From assembly GCA_027382625.1 (NCBI GenBank), contig JAJKFJ010020657.1, positions 1-37,105 of the forward strand: 37,105 bases of DNA. The letters run 5' to 3'. Of this stretch, positions 1 to 10,609 are shown piece after piece. Both the position numbers and the translations under genes were made by a program. Source of the DNA: Tetmemena sp. SeJ-2015 (Eukaryota; Ciliophora; Spirotrichea; Sporadotrichida; Oxytrichidae). Position 1 is the stretch's first letter. Each line of letters opens with the position of its first letter. The notes beneath the pieces were generated by a model. It was not told the origin of the DNA, ran no database searches, and saw nothing but the letters and a program-made list of their open reading frames with translations.

Positions 1-1067
1 GGAGGTACTAGTGACCGATTTAACTTTTAGATCGATTTTAATATTAAGTCGTTTAATAATTTGTCAGTGGTAGGGTTAATAATAGAAGGTACTATGGTCA
101 TTTAACGAAAGTTGGAATTTAAGGAAAGGATGATTTAATAAGTGATTGATTTAATTATTGATTGATTAATGATTAGGAATTAATTTGGATTCTGGAAAAA
201 TTTTAACATTCAATTCTAATATCGTAATATTTAAAGTAATATATCTTATATATAAATAGATTTGAAATATTTAACAAAATTATTAAAATATTAGTTTTTA
301 AAATATAGTTCAGAATTAAATTAAAATTGATGATTGCTAAAATAATAAATATGGTTTATAGTACTTTATAGCTAAATGTTTCGTCATTTTTTCAGATTGA
401 TATATAGACAATCAAATTTAAAAATTAGATGCTTCTTTAATCGACTCTTTAGAACCCTCTGATACAAATAATAATAATAATGCTAGTACTCTTAATCAAG
501 CCAGTATTTTTATTTAAATATTTATTACTCCAAACAAGAGATGTCCTGCACAAATTTTTTTTGAATAAAATATTCTTTGAATTGTATATTGAATTAACAG
601 ATGATTATCATAAAATTAGATAGTTCAACTGACTAACTCGAGTCTTATTAAACTTAATTCATAAATTATTTCTATTTCATATAAATATTTTTCTTGAGCT
701 ATAATTTAATTCTGGTCTTTTATATATTTACTGATATATGGAATTTAAATAAATATACATATATTTTGGATAATAAATACTTAATGAATAATCATTTTCT
801 TTACCAATAAATTAAAATTATGCGAACAATCCTTGATAAACTTATCTTTAATTAACATTAAAACTAACATAATATTAAGATAATGCTAATGATTTTAAAA
901 AATTTCTTTTATAATACAAAAATAACAGAATGATTTAAAAAACTATATAAAAAGCCTCTTGGAGACAGCGGATTAAAGCGACTGTTACTACTGATAAATA
1001 AATGAAACTTGAGTAACTTATCTATTAAATAATAACTTTAATTAATTTAAATTAGATCATAGCAAAA
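1..1067. other. AT-rich germline spacer
   Basis: Very AT-rich sequence with no recognisable gene. No telomeric C4A4 tract, RNA gene or clear repeat was seen. The only local GC rise is a short patch near 955-990, just before the first coding-like island. Confidence 0.5.
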
Positions 1068-1618
1068 ATGAATGTCAACTCTCCTTACCCAATCAATGAG
1101 GATGAACTAAAAACCAAGGTTCTTGGCATACAATAGTGGAAAAGAAATAGAAAACAAAATAGAGTACATTGAGTAGTGAGAAGAGAACTTATCATCACTT
1201 AAAATATCCAAGTGGTCATGTAAATACCAAGAAGTGACACTTAGTTATCTTTAGAGTGAAAGCTGGATCTGGATAAGCAAATGAGGGAGAATTTTCAGAG
1301 ATTAATTCTTTGCAAGTATAAGAAGAAACCTAAGAAGTGATATGGAAAGTAATCTTGAGAGCAGTCAGTAATGAGAAAAGGATTTTGCTTTATGTAGAGG
1401 CAATAAAGCAATATAGGTTATCAAAGGATCTAAGCTGTTCCAGATGGATAAAGATGGAAAAATGGTTTGAGATTTTGGAGAGCATCAAAACATTCAAGTT
1501 GAGGAGGCTGGTTTAAACAAAAAAGAGTAGTTGTGGAGGAAAAAGTTGTCTTATTCAAAATGACCAAGATGACTTGCTCAATATTTGTCGAAAGGAGAAT
1601 CGAAATGCGCAAATGTGA
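1068..1618 (+). CDS. candidate germline gene segment, function unknown
   Basis: This is a clear GC rise over the surrounding AT-rich DNA. An ATG at 1068 opens 34 codons, starting MNVNSPYPINEDELKTK, to a TGA at 1170. A different frame is then open from 1238 to the TGA at 1616 (126 codons, K/E/S/Q-rich). A change of frame inside one island is what an unremoved IES would cause. GAGTA occurs at 1162 and again at 1171, but removing 9 bp does not bridge the two frames, so the junction is unresolved. A third frame in 1330-1560 also looks protein-like. I do not recognise a family. The codon make-up suggests real coding sequence, but chance is not excluded. Confidence 0.3.
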
Positions 1619-1639
1619 TTCATGAAATGCAAAAATTTG

Positions 1640-2270
1640 GCGGGGCTAAATTCGTACAGTTACTTATAGCATCTATATGCATAATAATTTAAACTGCCAG
1701 TAGCTTCTTAATTACGAGACAAATATTACATTAACTAGACTAGAGTATGATGATAGTTTATTCTTTTAAATAGCTATAAATTTAATAAAAAGTCTCACTA
1801 TCTGCCTTTTCAAAATTCCTACAGTTATTTTTGTATTATAAAAGAATTTTTTTTAAAAATCATTAGCATTCTCTTAATATAATCAGTAAAATATTAAATG
1901 CTTAAGTTTGATCTCTTCTAAATATTTTTTGAGTAATTTCTTTAATTTTAGTTTAAATCAATGAAATTTATAAATAAAAATATAAATTGATAATAGTTCA
2001 AAAAATTATTTCTCTTTTCAACTTTTTATTTCACTTTTAATCTATTTTAATTTATAAAGAGTGATCATTAAAAACCTAATAAATAATTTCTTTTTAAACA
2101 AATAAAATTGATACAATTTAAAATCTTATTATAATTAATTTAAAATAGCAATTCTTTTAAATTTAGATATATTTTAATTTAAAATATAAAATTGAAAGAA
2201 ATAATGAAAAGCTTTATTATATTAGAAATGACTTATTAAAATTAAGTTTGAATTAAAACAAATATTTTAT
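1640..2270. other. AT-rich spacer
   Basis: AT-rich sequence with no supportable gene, leading up to the left end of the inverted-repeat element at 2274. Confidence 0.45.
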
Positions 2271-2273
2271 CAT

Positions 2274-2774
2274 TATAGGTCAAATACGAATAGTTGATTA
2301 GTGGTTATGAAATTTTGAAATACAACTAATCTTAATTACAAGCCATAGTTTAATTAATTCAGTTGAATAATTAAAATGAAAACTTAATGGCACTTAAACG
2401 AACACTGCTCGCAACATCGCAATAATGCTTAGAGATGCATTCCCAATTTCTAAAATTCAGAGCATTGAAATCTGATTCCCTAAATTAATTCCATTCGAGC
2501 AACGGGAGGCATTACTGTTTATTTCGCACATGTCAACCAATAAGATAAGAGTATTACTAATCCTAAAGAATATATTCAATAAGAAAAATCTATATCGCAA
2601 ACAGCTAATTCCTTTCTAATGCAGTTAAATAAATGCGCACCTCTCTGAAAACATACTATTTGAAAATACATAGTTTGCAAAGGATTTAGACTTGTAATTA
2701 AGATTCTTGCACTTTATCATCGTTGTATTTGTACATTTTATGACAAATAATCAACTATTCGTATTTGACCTATA
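2274..2774. mobile_element. 501-bp MITE-like element with perfect 27-bp TIRs
   Basis: Positions 2274-2300 and 2748-2774 are perfect inverted copies over 27 bp, beginning TATAGGTCAAATACG. Both ends carry a terminal TATA, so a TA target duplication of the Tc1/mariner kind is possible, though the exact end is ambiguous. The interior is richer in GC than the flanks and has long TGA-free frames in several phases, none of which I recognise as a transposase. The length (501 bp) and TIRs suggest a non-autonomous, germline-limited element. An alternative is a pair of unusually long inverted pointers, but the symmetry favours an element. Confidence 0.7.
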
Positions 2775-2954
2775 TTTAGAAAATAAATTTTATGCAAAGG
2801 CAAAAGCAACATTCATTAACTCACAACAACAATAAAAATAATAAATTAAATTACAAAACTCCTACTTTTTGAATATATTATTAAATAGGGAGTTAAAATT
2901 TTAAATTAAAACATTATAATTAAGAATTAAATTAAAATCGGTATAAAAAACTAT

Positions 2955-3296
2955 ATGGCGAATTGCATCTTCTAGTCAGCTGAAATTATTTATCCTGATC
3001 AGCATCTCTTAATCGATAACTCATCAACATTTTATGAGAGATTCTTCGTTCATCAGCACCCTTTTAGCAAAGATATATGATAATCTAGACTTGCAACTTA
3101 TGTTGCATATAATTGTATTGAACTCTACCCCAAAAATGCTGCAAGGACAAAAAGCTCTTTAAAGCTTTATCGAATGACATAATTATTTTTTTAATTAGAA
3201 ACATTTGAAACAGTGATATTTCTTTTAATCACAGCTATGGAAATCCAAATTGTAATAAAATAAGAATATTATTTTATATAGATAATGCTAAAATGA
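2955..3296 (+). CDS. candidate germline gene segment with one internal TGA
   Basis: An ATG at 2955 opens 41 codons, starting MANCIFQSAEIIYPDQHLL, with one TAG read as Gln, to a TGA at 3078. The same frame then runs on for 71 codons, including a stretch free of all stops (SRLATYVAYNCIELYPKN), to a TGA at 3294. A TATAAA-like sequence lies about 12 bp before the ATG. The internal TGA could sit in a tiny IES: GATA recurs at 3072 and 3079, but removing 7 bp shifts into another frame, which is also open. It could also be a degenerate gene or chance. No family recognised. Confidence 0.3.
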
Positions 3297-3299
3297 TAT

Positions 3300-5300
3300 T
3301 TATCTTAACATTAAGATTTTTTTATTTTCTTCAAATGAACTTTAATATTATTTTTTCTAATTTTATAATCATATATAATTTTTTCGATAAAGTATTAATT
3401 TTAAAATTTGAGAGTTCCAATTATTCTATATAATTTATTAAATCAATTAATTTAGATTATAACTCGATCAAATAGTTTACTTTCAATAAATAATTTCTTG
3501 AGTATTATAGAAAATTTGTAGCAATTTTTATAAATTAAACTAAAAAAATTAAAGATACATCAAGATAATAAAATAAAATTTGAATAAATAAATTTAATAA
3601 AATAAGAATTTCATGAGTTTATTTATATATTTAACTTTGCTCTGATAAATTTATCTTATTCTTATTCTATTGATAATATATGAAATAATGTCTTTACTAA
3701 TTTGGGTAATGGTTTAAAATTGTTTTAATTTTTAAACGAATAATAAATTTTAAAAGGCTTATTTAATAAAATTCTAAAACCTTTTAAATTAAAAAAATTT
3801 ATCTGACCCCAATTCAGGACTATCCACTTATTTTAAAATAAGATTTCCCCCTTCAAATTTTTAGTATAAATTTTAAGTTTAAGTTTAGCTAGTTAAATTA
3901 AATATTTAAATTTTAAAATTTTAAAAAAAAATTTTTTTAAAAAAAAAATTTAAAAAATTTAAAAAAATTTTTTTATTTGAATTTAATTTTATTAAACTAA
4001 AGAAAAATTTGGTTGAACTATTAAATTCAATTAAAAAAGGGGAAAAAATTTTTTTTTAAAAAATTTTTTTTTTATAAAATTAAAAAATTTAATTAATTAT
4101 TTTTAAAAAAATTTTAATAAAAAAAGAAATATACTGAATTAAAAGGAAAATTAATAATTTATTATAAAAACTTAGAAAAAGGGAGCATTAAAATTTAGAG
4201 GTTTTAAAGAAAACTATCTCAGGGAAATTAAAATAATTTAATTATCCTTTTTAAAAAAAAAATTAATTTTTTAAATTAAAAAATTATTTTTAAATGTCTT
4301 AAAATAATAAAAATATTTCAAAAAATTTATTTAAAAACCAATTTAAAATTAAAAAAGGCGGTAGGGGGAAGATAAGCAAGGGGAAATTCCCCCCAAAAAA
4401 CCTTATGAAAAAATTACCTCCGATGCTATTTTGCGAACTCGTAACTTATCAACAAAGTTACTGCTGAGGTGCAAGTTACCTAATAGAGAAGAGTTTAACA
4501 AAAGTTATTTCATTTACCATTATAATGACCAAGATAGTATTTAGATTCAGTAATAAACTTGAGTTTGAGTAGCTTTGGTTAGTTAAGAATTTATCCCAAA
4601 AGTTATTAAATTTAAAGATATCAAGGGAATCAAAGTTTTCGTTAATTAAATTTGGAAATGTTATAACTTTATTTATTTATATAAATCTTTTTTATAGAAA
4701 AAAGCAGGTGTCGAGTTATAAAAATTGGAATAAGGATTTTATTAAAAATAAATATAGTTCCTTAAGTTTAATTGTACTTATAATCAGATAGTTGTATAAA
4801 TATTTAATGCAATGATTATTCTGTTTTTTTTGTATTTATTTTAAGAAGCAAAAGTTTTAAATACTAGATTATAATTTTGTATTATCTATTGTTAAATAGA
4901 AGCTGAGGGGCTTTAGAGATATTTTTATCTCGAATTTAATTAAATTATAATATTTATAAAAGAAGAGACTATTAAAAATGATGTATTAAACAATTGAGAT
5001 TAAATCATTATATTTATCTGAATTTATTATAGGATTAATACTAATGGGAAATTCGTGATAAGAGCTATTAAATTCAATTTAGAAAAGGGGAATGGTAGAA
5101 TCTAATAATAAAAGGAGGAAGTTTAATTTTTTATATAGAAGATTAAATCTCAAAAATTTAATTAATTTATTGTTTAATTTTCAGATAAACTAGTCTGATA
5201 AAAAGAGAGATCATCCATCTGAATACTAAAAGAGAGATGGAAATCAGATTGATTGATAAAGCTGTAGGAGGAAGAGGCTATGGATCATTGAATAATTTAT
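3300..5300. other. AT-rich spacer with a homopolymer-stretched block
   Basis: No gene is supportable. From about 3880 to 4420 the sequence turns into alternating long A and T runs and short G or C runs, which looks like uncorrected long-read consensus rather than natural repeats. From about 5180 to 5300 the composition is more coding-like, but no frame is convincing. Confidence 0.5.
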
Positions 5301-5305
5301 GTAGG

Positions 5306-5326
5306 TTGAATATGAATACATGATCG
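5306..5326 (+). repeat. left copy of a 21-bp perfect inverted repeat (possible inversion pointer)
   Basis: The 21 bp beginning TTGAATATGAATACATG at 5306-5326 recur as the exact reverse complement at 5904-5924. A match of this length is unlikely by chance, even in AT-rich DNA. It immediately precedes the open frame that starts at 5330. In scrambled ciliate genes, a pointer present in opposite orientation marks two segments joined with an inversion. Confidence 0.6.
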
Positions 5327-5329
5327 TCG

Positions 5330-5683
5330 ATGGGTATAACTTAGAAATACATTCTAATTGAGTCCTTGTTGTGTGATTCATAATATATTACGCTTTAAAT
5401 TAAATAAACTCTATATTCAAATGTCTACTACAACACTACATCAAAAACTACTATTACAACTACTACTTCGACTACAACAAGCTCAACTTCTAAAAGTTAA
5501 AAGAGACAGCCTAGGAGGCAAAGATCCAAGACAAGGAAGGCATCCCTCCCGATCAATAGAGACTCATCTTCCCAGGCAGGAAAGAAGAGCTTCAAAAGTA
5601 TACTTACATTTGAGTACTTTTTTTTGTTGTTGAACAACATCCAGAGCAATAAATTCAACAAAGGACAACTTGAACCCTCCTGA
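5330..5683 (+). CDS. candidate basic, Thr/Ser-rich protein segment
   Basis: The ATG at 5330 opens a 117-codon frame to the TGA at 5681, with several TAA/TAG read as Gln. The middle has a threonine/serine run (codons about 40-58) followed by a strongly basic stretch (KSQKRQPRRQRSKTRK) and a polar tail, like a low-complexity linker with a nuclear-localisation-like patch. The GC of 5410-5740 is well above the flanks. A second frame across 5630-5750 (starting AINSTKDNLNPPESIY) is equally protein-like, so an IES may lie near 5600-5640. The frame opens four bases after a 21-bp inverted repeat. No family recognised. Confidence 0.35.
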
Positions 5684-5903
5684 AAGTATCTACACTCACT
5701 CTAAGCAAACAATTTCTCAAAGCGCGGAAGCAAAACTATAACTCAGACTGAGGTGGTGGTGTTCATGTTTTTGTTTGCAATGATCTTGTTGTAGCTTACT
5801 AACTCCCTCATTAAATTAAATTCAAAATGTTTTAAAACTATCTCTAATTTAATATATAGCACTTTGTTCAATAACTCTATCTTTATTAGGTTTTGCTTTC
5901 CCT

Positions 5904-5924
5904 CGATCATGTATTCATATTCAA
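5904..5924 (-). repeat. right copy of the 21-bp inverted repeat
   Basis: Exact reverse complement of 5306-5326. Read on the minus strand from 5924 downward, the frame in phase with the repeat stays open for about 60 codons to a TGA near 5740, in phase with the sequence leading into the plus copy (reading ...WIIEQFMQVEYEYMI). This would fit one inverted join. The opposite join (minus strand above 5924 to plus strand from 5327) would put the repeat in the 5' leader of the 5330 frame. Confidence 0.55.
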
Positions 5925-6217
5925 ACTATTATAGAAATAAGTTAGAATACTCCCATTAGATAGTTAGAGCTAAGATAATATAAACACAATCAAATGGAAA
6001 GCAATAAATAATAAAGAGACTAGGCTTAAGTTATAGTAGGAAATTAAATTAAAATCAGTGATAGATTAAAATTATAAAGGAAGTTGTAGATCCACGAAGT
6101 TAGTTGAAAATCGCAGATTATTGGACCTTTACTATCTGTATCTTGTTTCCGGTTCCTTATCAAAGAAATGACTATTTCTTTTATTAATTATCTTGTAGTG
6201 TTGATAGACAGCGAGAT

Positions 6218-6689
6218 ATGTCATTCACACAGCAAAATCCAAAAGACGAAAAGGCTATAGATTGTTTTGAAAATTATTGCGCTTAATACTAAGCGCATCC
6301 GCACAACAAAAAGCTTCAAGGATATAAATTCTATTAGAATTTACGCGTGAGAGAGAGTGCGTAGAGAGATGTGTGAGAGTAGTATTGTGTAGTGTGTGAG
6401 TACAGCGTCAGACAGTGTGCCGAGTGTTTATTCCAAGTTAATTGAAATATCAAGTGTGATTTTTCGTTCTTTATCATTAAATCGCTCGGCTGATAATTTA
6501 ATATTTTATGACGAATAAAGATTTGGAAGTATATTACATCTATTATAATTAATTATTATTTTAATTTTATTATTAGTAACTTAAAATGCTATAATTTATT
6601 TCATTTAATAAAATTTTATTTTTTCAAGATTTTGGATTTCAATTTATATAATGGATATATTTTATTATAGGTCAAATACTAATAGTTGA
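6218..6689 (+). CDS. candidate N-terminal gene segments joined at an AGAGAGA repeat
   Basis: An ATG at 6218 opens 52 codons (starting MSFTQQNPKDEKAIDCFE), with four TAA/TAG read as Gln, to a TGA at 6374. AGAGAGA occurs at 6350-6356 and again at 6363-6369. Deleting the 13 bp between the repeat starts moves into the second frame, which is open (reading REMCESSIVQCVSTASDS) to a TGA at 6687. The last 24 bases overlap a transposon-like end, so the true segment ends earlier, probably by 6530. The repeat lies in GA-rich DNA, so it may be a simple-sequence coincidence. No family recognised. Confidence 0.3.
6666..6689 (+). repeat. solo terminal-repeat relative of the 2274-2774 element
   Basis: 24 bp matching the left end of the 2274 element with a single mismatch (TACT for TACG), preceded by the same ATTATAGG context. 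No reverse-complement partner was found nearby, so this is a lone end, either a decayed element or a divergent copy whose other end is lost. Confidence 0.6.
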
Positions 6690-6699
6690 AGTAGTTCGA

Positions 6700-8150
6700 G
6701 AATAGTGTTGGTAGTGATTAATAAATTTTAAATTTAAATTATCATTAAGTCCAGTTAAACTAATTATCCTAAAACCGTGTTTTAAATGTTTTTTGAAATA
6801 TTTTTTCGTGTATTCACGTCTCTGTTAATGTTATTAAATTAATTAGATGTTATTCCTAATAATGTAATAATTTTGCCATAAGCTATTCTCTGTTTATAAT
6901 AATTATTGACCTAATTACTAATTGAAATAGAGATAATAATATGTCCCTATCAAAGGTTGGATTTCATTATAGTTAATTATTCAAATATATATCGAGACTT
7001 GGCTTCTCGCAAATTTTGCTAATTTTATAATATATAAACTTTTTAATTATCTATCTATATAATGAGCAAAAAATATGCTAAATATCTCGATTAAAGTTGA
7101 TATGTCGAGTGTGTTATAAAAAACATCCAAGATAATATTACGTTAATAAAAACCAATTAATTAAAATTAAGATTAATATATAATTAGTAAGCAAGTTATT
7201 ATATAAATTTTATATTTCTTTAATTCTCTGATTAATATTCATCTGTTCTCAGTTTTGTGGTTTAAATATTTTAGTTATACATTACCAAATTATTATCCTT
7301 CCATTGTTATTTTTTCAAAATATTATGATTTAATAAGATATAAAACAAAAAACACTATTTTTTAGTAAATTATGAGGAAATAAAAAACACGATGAAGTAA
7401 ATTTAGTATTTTTTATAAATAGAAAACCTAGTTATATTTTAATATAGCAATAAATTTAAAATCTCATCTGTAACCTTATTTATAAAAATTATTTGGTCAG
7501 GAGAGTATATTTTTGTTTAAAAATATTTGAAGAAAATATAGAATTCCATTTAAAATAAGAAAGTTGAAATTAAATATTTAAATTAGCTAACGAAATAGAT
7601 TTTGAGATAAACTATAATCTTTTATTTTTGTTTTAGTTTTTTATTTATTTAAGGTTATAAATAAAGAATGAGGAAATAGTTAATATTTATACTGACTTTA
7701 GATTTGAAATAAAAATAATTTAGTTCTATAAAACCACTATATATAATGTGAATGAACAGAAACATATTTATTTATAAAAGAGGATAAATACATTAAATAA
7801 AATAGGAAAAAATAGCCTCCAATATAATTAATTAGTCTTCCTTATTTGATATCCTATAGTTAAAATAATAAATCAGACGAATACTAGTATTGACAAAATT
7901 AAGATAGCGAGATAATAACTTTATAACTACAAATTCTTTTTTAATTTAATGATTTAAAAGCAATTATCAAATTTTTGCATTTAATTTATTATGATTCTCT
8001 TTTTTTAAAAGCCTATTATAAAGAATATAGTTTTATAGATTTTTTTAAATTGAATTATAGTGACTACTTATTCTAAAATAAATAAGTGAAAAGGTTGAAT
8101 ATAATTTGAAAGTTAATAGAGATATTTAAATAATCATTATCATTTAAAAT
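6700..8150. other. AT-rich spacer before the NAP1/PP2A block
   Basis: AT-rich with no confident gene. An ATG at 6941 opens 96 codons to a TGA at 7229, but the frame is rich in TAA/TAG and its composition is like the spacer, so I treat it as chance. Confidence 0.45.
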
Positions 8151-8152
8151 AA

Positions 8153-8359
8153 AGTGAGTACTACCTAGGACTGGCTGATGACTTGGCTGGACTTGAGGGA
8201 GACGATGGAGACGACAGCGACGGTTAAGATGGAGAAGGTAGCGGAGACGATAGTGGAGATGACAAGCCCAGCGACAAGGGCTCCAAGAAGAAGGGAGGCA
8301 AGGGCGAGAAGGGCGCCAAGGCAGGCCAGGAAGGTCAGCAAGAGTGCAAGCAGCAGTGA
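8153..8359 (+). CDS. NAP1 C-terminal segment (scrambled gene, last MDS)
   Basis: Encodes the tail of a nucleosome assembly protein 1 family histone chaperone. An acidic, glycine-rich stretch (GLADDLAGLEGDDGDDSDG, with a TAA at 8225 read as Gln) is followed by a lysine/glycine-rich basic stretch and ends ECKQQ before the TGA at 8357. The acidic tail that binds histones and a terminal CKQQ prenylation box are both known from NAP1 proteins. The GC content and AAG/GAG/GGC codon use match the N-terminal segment downstream. It lies about 175 bp upstream of the NAP1 start codon on the same strand, so the gene order is permuted. The left edge is uncertain: the frame runs back through AGT GAG TAC TAC near 8153, where the join to the missing middle should be. 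A separate paralogue is possible but less economical. Confidence 0.8.
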
Positions 8360-8532
8360 ACTATTCCCATCACTCCTAATATCCTATCTCTGAACATTAA
8401 ACTATGAGATTAAATAATTCAGAATTGCTCATCCCACTTTGTTTATCCATGATGGAGTATAAGTGAGGTGAATTGCGTGAGTGTTTATTATTTAATAATC
8501 TAATTTGAGAGATCTATTTACTATCCAAGCAA
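8360..8532 (+). promoter_or_regulatory. NAP1 3' trailer followed by NAP1 5' leader
   Basis: The sequence between the NAP1 stop and the NAP1 start should contain, in order, the 3' untranslated region of the last segment, any eliminated DNA with telomere-addition sites, and the 5' untranslated region of the first segment. No telomere repeat is present in the DNA, as expected for germline copies where telomeres are added after cutting. Boundaries cannot be placed. Confidence 0.4.
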
Positions 8533-9063
8533 ATGGAGAACCCACCAGCAGCTGATCAACCCAAGATCAACCAAGAGGAGAAGGAAATAAACTATTCTAT
8601 ATATTTAATATTCGCTTTTCAAATTGAGCAACAAATGATTAAGATCATCGCTCAGATGCCCGCCCAAGTGCAGAACAGATTCAAGGTGCTCAAGGTCTTA
8701 TCCGACAAGCGCTCCAAGCTAGCCGACGAGTTCGAGGAGGAGATCAAGTCCCTTGAGGCTAAGATCAACGCCAAGAAGAAGCCCCTCTACGAGCAGCGCC
8801 AGAAGATCGTGGCCGGAGAGCAGAAGGACTTCTCAGGGTTCGTGCCAGTGTTCGACGCCACCCACAAGCGCCTTCAGGAGGAGTGCGCACTCATCGTCAC
8901 CAAGAAATCCGCCGAGAAGAAGGAGGGCGACGAGAAGCCCGCTGAGGAGGACAAGCCCGTCGAGGTTGAGAACCTTAAGGGCAAGGACGGTATCCCCGAC
9001 TTCTGGTTCAGAAGCATGAAGAACAACCAAATGATCTGGGAACTCGTTAAGGAGAAGAACAAA
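8533..9063 (+). CDS. NAP1 N-terminal half (scrambled gene, first MDSs)
   Basis: Histone chaperone of the NAP1/SET family, acting in H2A-H2B handling and chromatin assembly. The ATG at 8533 starts MENPPAADQPKINQEEKE. After removal of a 32-bp IES (8589-8620) it continues with the long dimerisation helix (QNRFKVLKVLSDKRSKLADE, then KKKPLYEQRQKIV) and the family-diagnostic GIPDFWF motif followed by MIWELVKEK. This is the N-terminal part of the NAP domain. The central earmuff part (about 200 residues) is absent from the rest of the locus, and the frame runs into AT-rich DNA at about 9060. The C-terminal segment lies upstream at 8153-8359. No introns. Codon use is GC-rich at third positions, unlike the flanks, and fits a highly expressed gene. 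Confidence 0.9.
8585..8624 (+). other. IES in NAP1, pointer AAAT, stop-free and in frame
   Basis: AAAT at 8585-8588 recurs at 8621-8624. Removing 36 bp (interior 8589-8620) joins GAG AAG GAA ATT GAG CAA, giving EKEIEQQMIK, the expected charged helix. The removed piece is AT-rich, a multiple of three and free of all stop codons, so the uncut DNA reads through it as 12 hydrophobic residues. It lacks GT-AG ends, so it is not an intron. Confidence 0.8.
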
Positions 9064-9257
9064 AATTATTATAATATTAAATTTATAATTAAATATATTT
9101 ATATTTGATGTGTGTGTGTGGGTCAGAAATCGAGAAAGTGATGAGGGAGGGAGGGATTGAATTTATAAATATATATTTAAATTGTTTAAATAGGGAGACT
9201 AACTTGTCCACCCACGCTTATTCGAACTTTAAATAAGATCTACTAAGAACATCAGAG
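9064..9257 (+). promoter_or_regulatory. IES tail of NAP1 and PP2A 5' leader
   Basis: About 50 bp of AT-rich DNA follows the last readable NAP1 codons, then a short GT repeat (about 9108-9121) and a GA/G-rich patch. From about 9190 the composition resembles an untranslated leader running to the PP2A ATG at 9258. No ciliate promoter motif can be named with confidence. Confidence 0.4.
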
Positions 9258-10326
<1,069 letters not shown>

Positions 10327-10417
10327 GAGACCAATAATATAATGTTCTTTTTTAATGTTTATTTAGTCTTTATATTAAGAAATAATTAAAAAATAGAATT
10401 AAAAGTAAGTAATAATT
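10327..10417 (+). other. PP2A 3' flank
   Basis: AT-rich sequence after the PP2A TGA, presumably the 3' untranslated region and the end of the PP2A macronuclear segment. No telomere or clear polyadenylation signal can be fixed. Confidence 0.4.
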
Positions 10418-10602
10418 TCAATATTCTCGCATGCAATAGTTTGGTTTTTCTTTATTTTAAGATCCTCCATCAATTGTTTTTTAGCCCTCTCTTTTCAAAA
10501 GAATTTTTCTAATAGCTTGGAATCCATATCCCATATCAAAGTGGTGATCCACATGTCACTAATTATATTTTTAACTCCCTTTTTTCTTTTTATTTTTGGC
10601 AT
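10418..10602 (-). CDS. candidate minus-strand gene segment convergent with PP2A
   Basis: Two overlapping minus-strand frames are coding-like. One starts at an ATG at 10602 (MPKIKRKKGVKNIISD...) and stops at a TGA at 10495. The other is open from 10555 (HVDHHFDMGYGFQAIRKILL...) to a TGA at 10418. A tandem GATATGG lies where they overlap. A short IES or frame change between them is possible, but no pointer solves it cleanly. This would be a small gene ending about 90 bp from PP2A, tail to tail. No family recognised. Confidence 0.25.
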
Positions 10603-10609
10603 TTATACT

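Noticed and set aside
4385..4402. C-run followed by A-run as a telomeric C4A4 remnant
   Set aside because: A single irregular C6A6-like run inside a homopolymer-stretched block. No repeated C4A4 unit is present.
6941..7231. 96-codon ORF beginning MSLSKVGFHYSQ
   Set aside because: Its composition matches the AT-rich spacer and it has many recoded stops, so chance is the better explanation.
8753..9062. Overlapping open frames on both strands inside NAP1
   Set aside because: They are shadows of the GC-rich NAP1 reading frame and have Arg/Ser- or Leu/Ser-biased translations without family matches.
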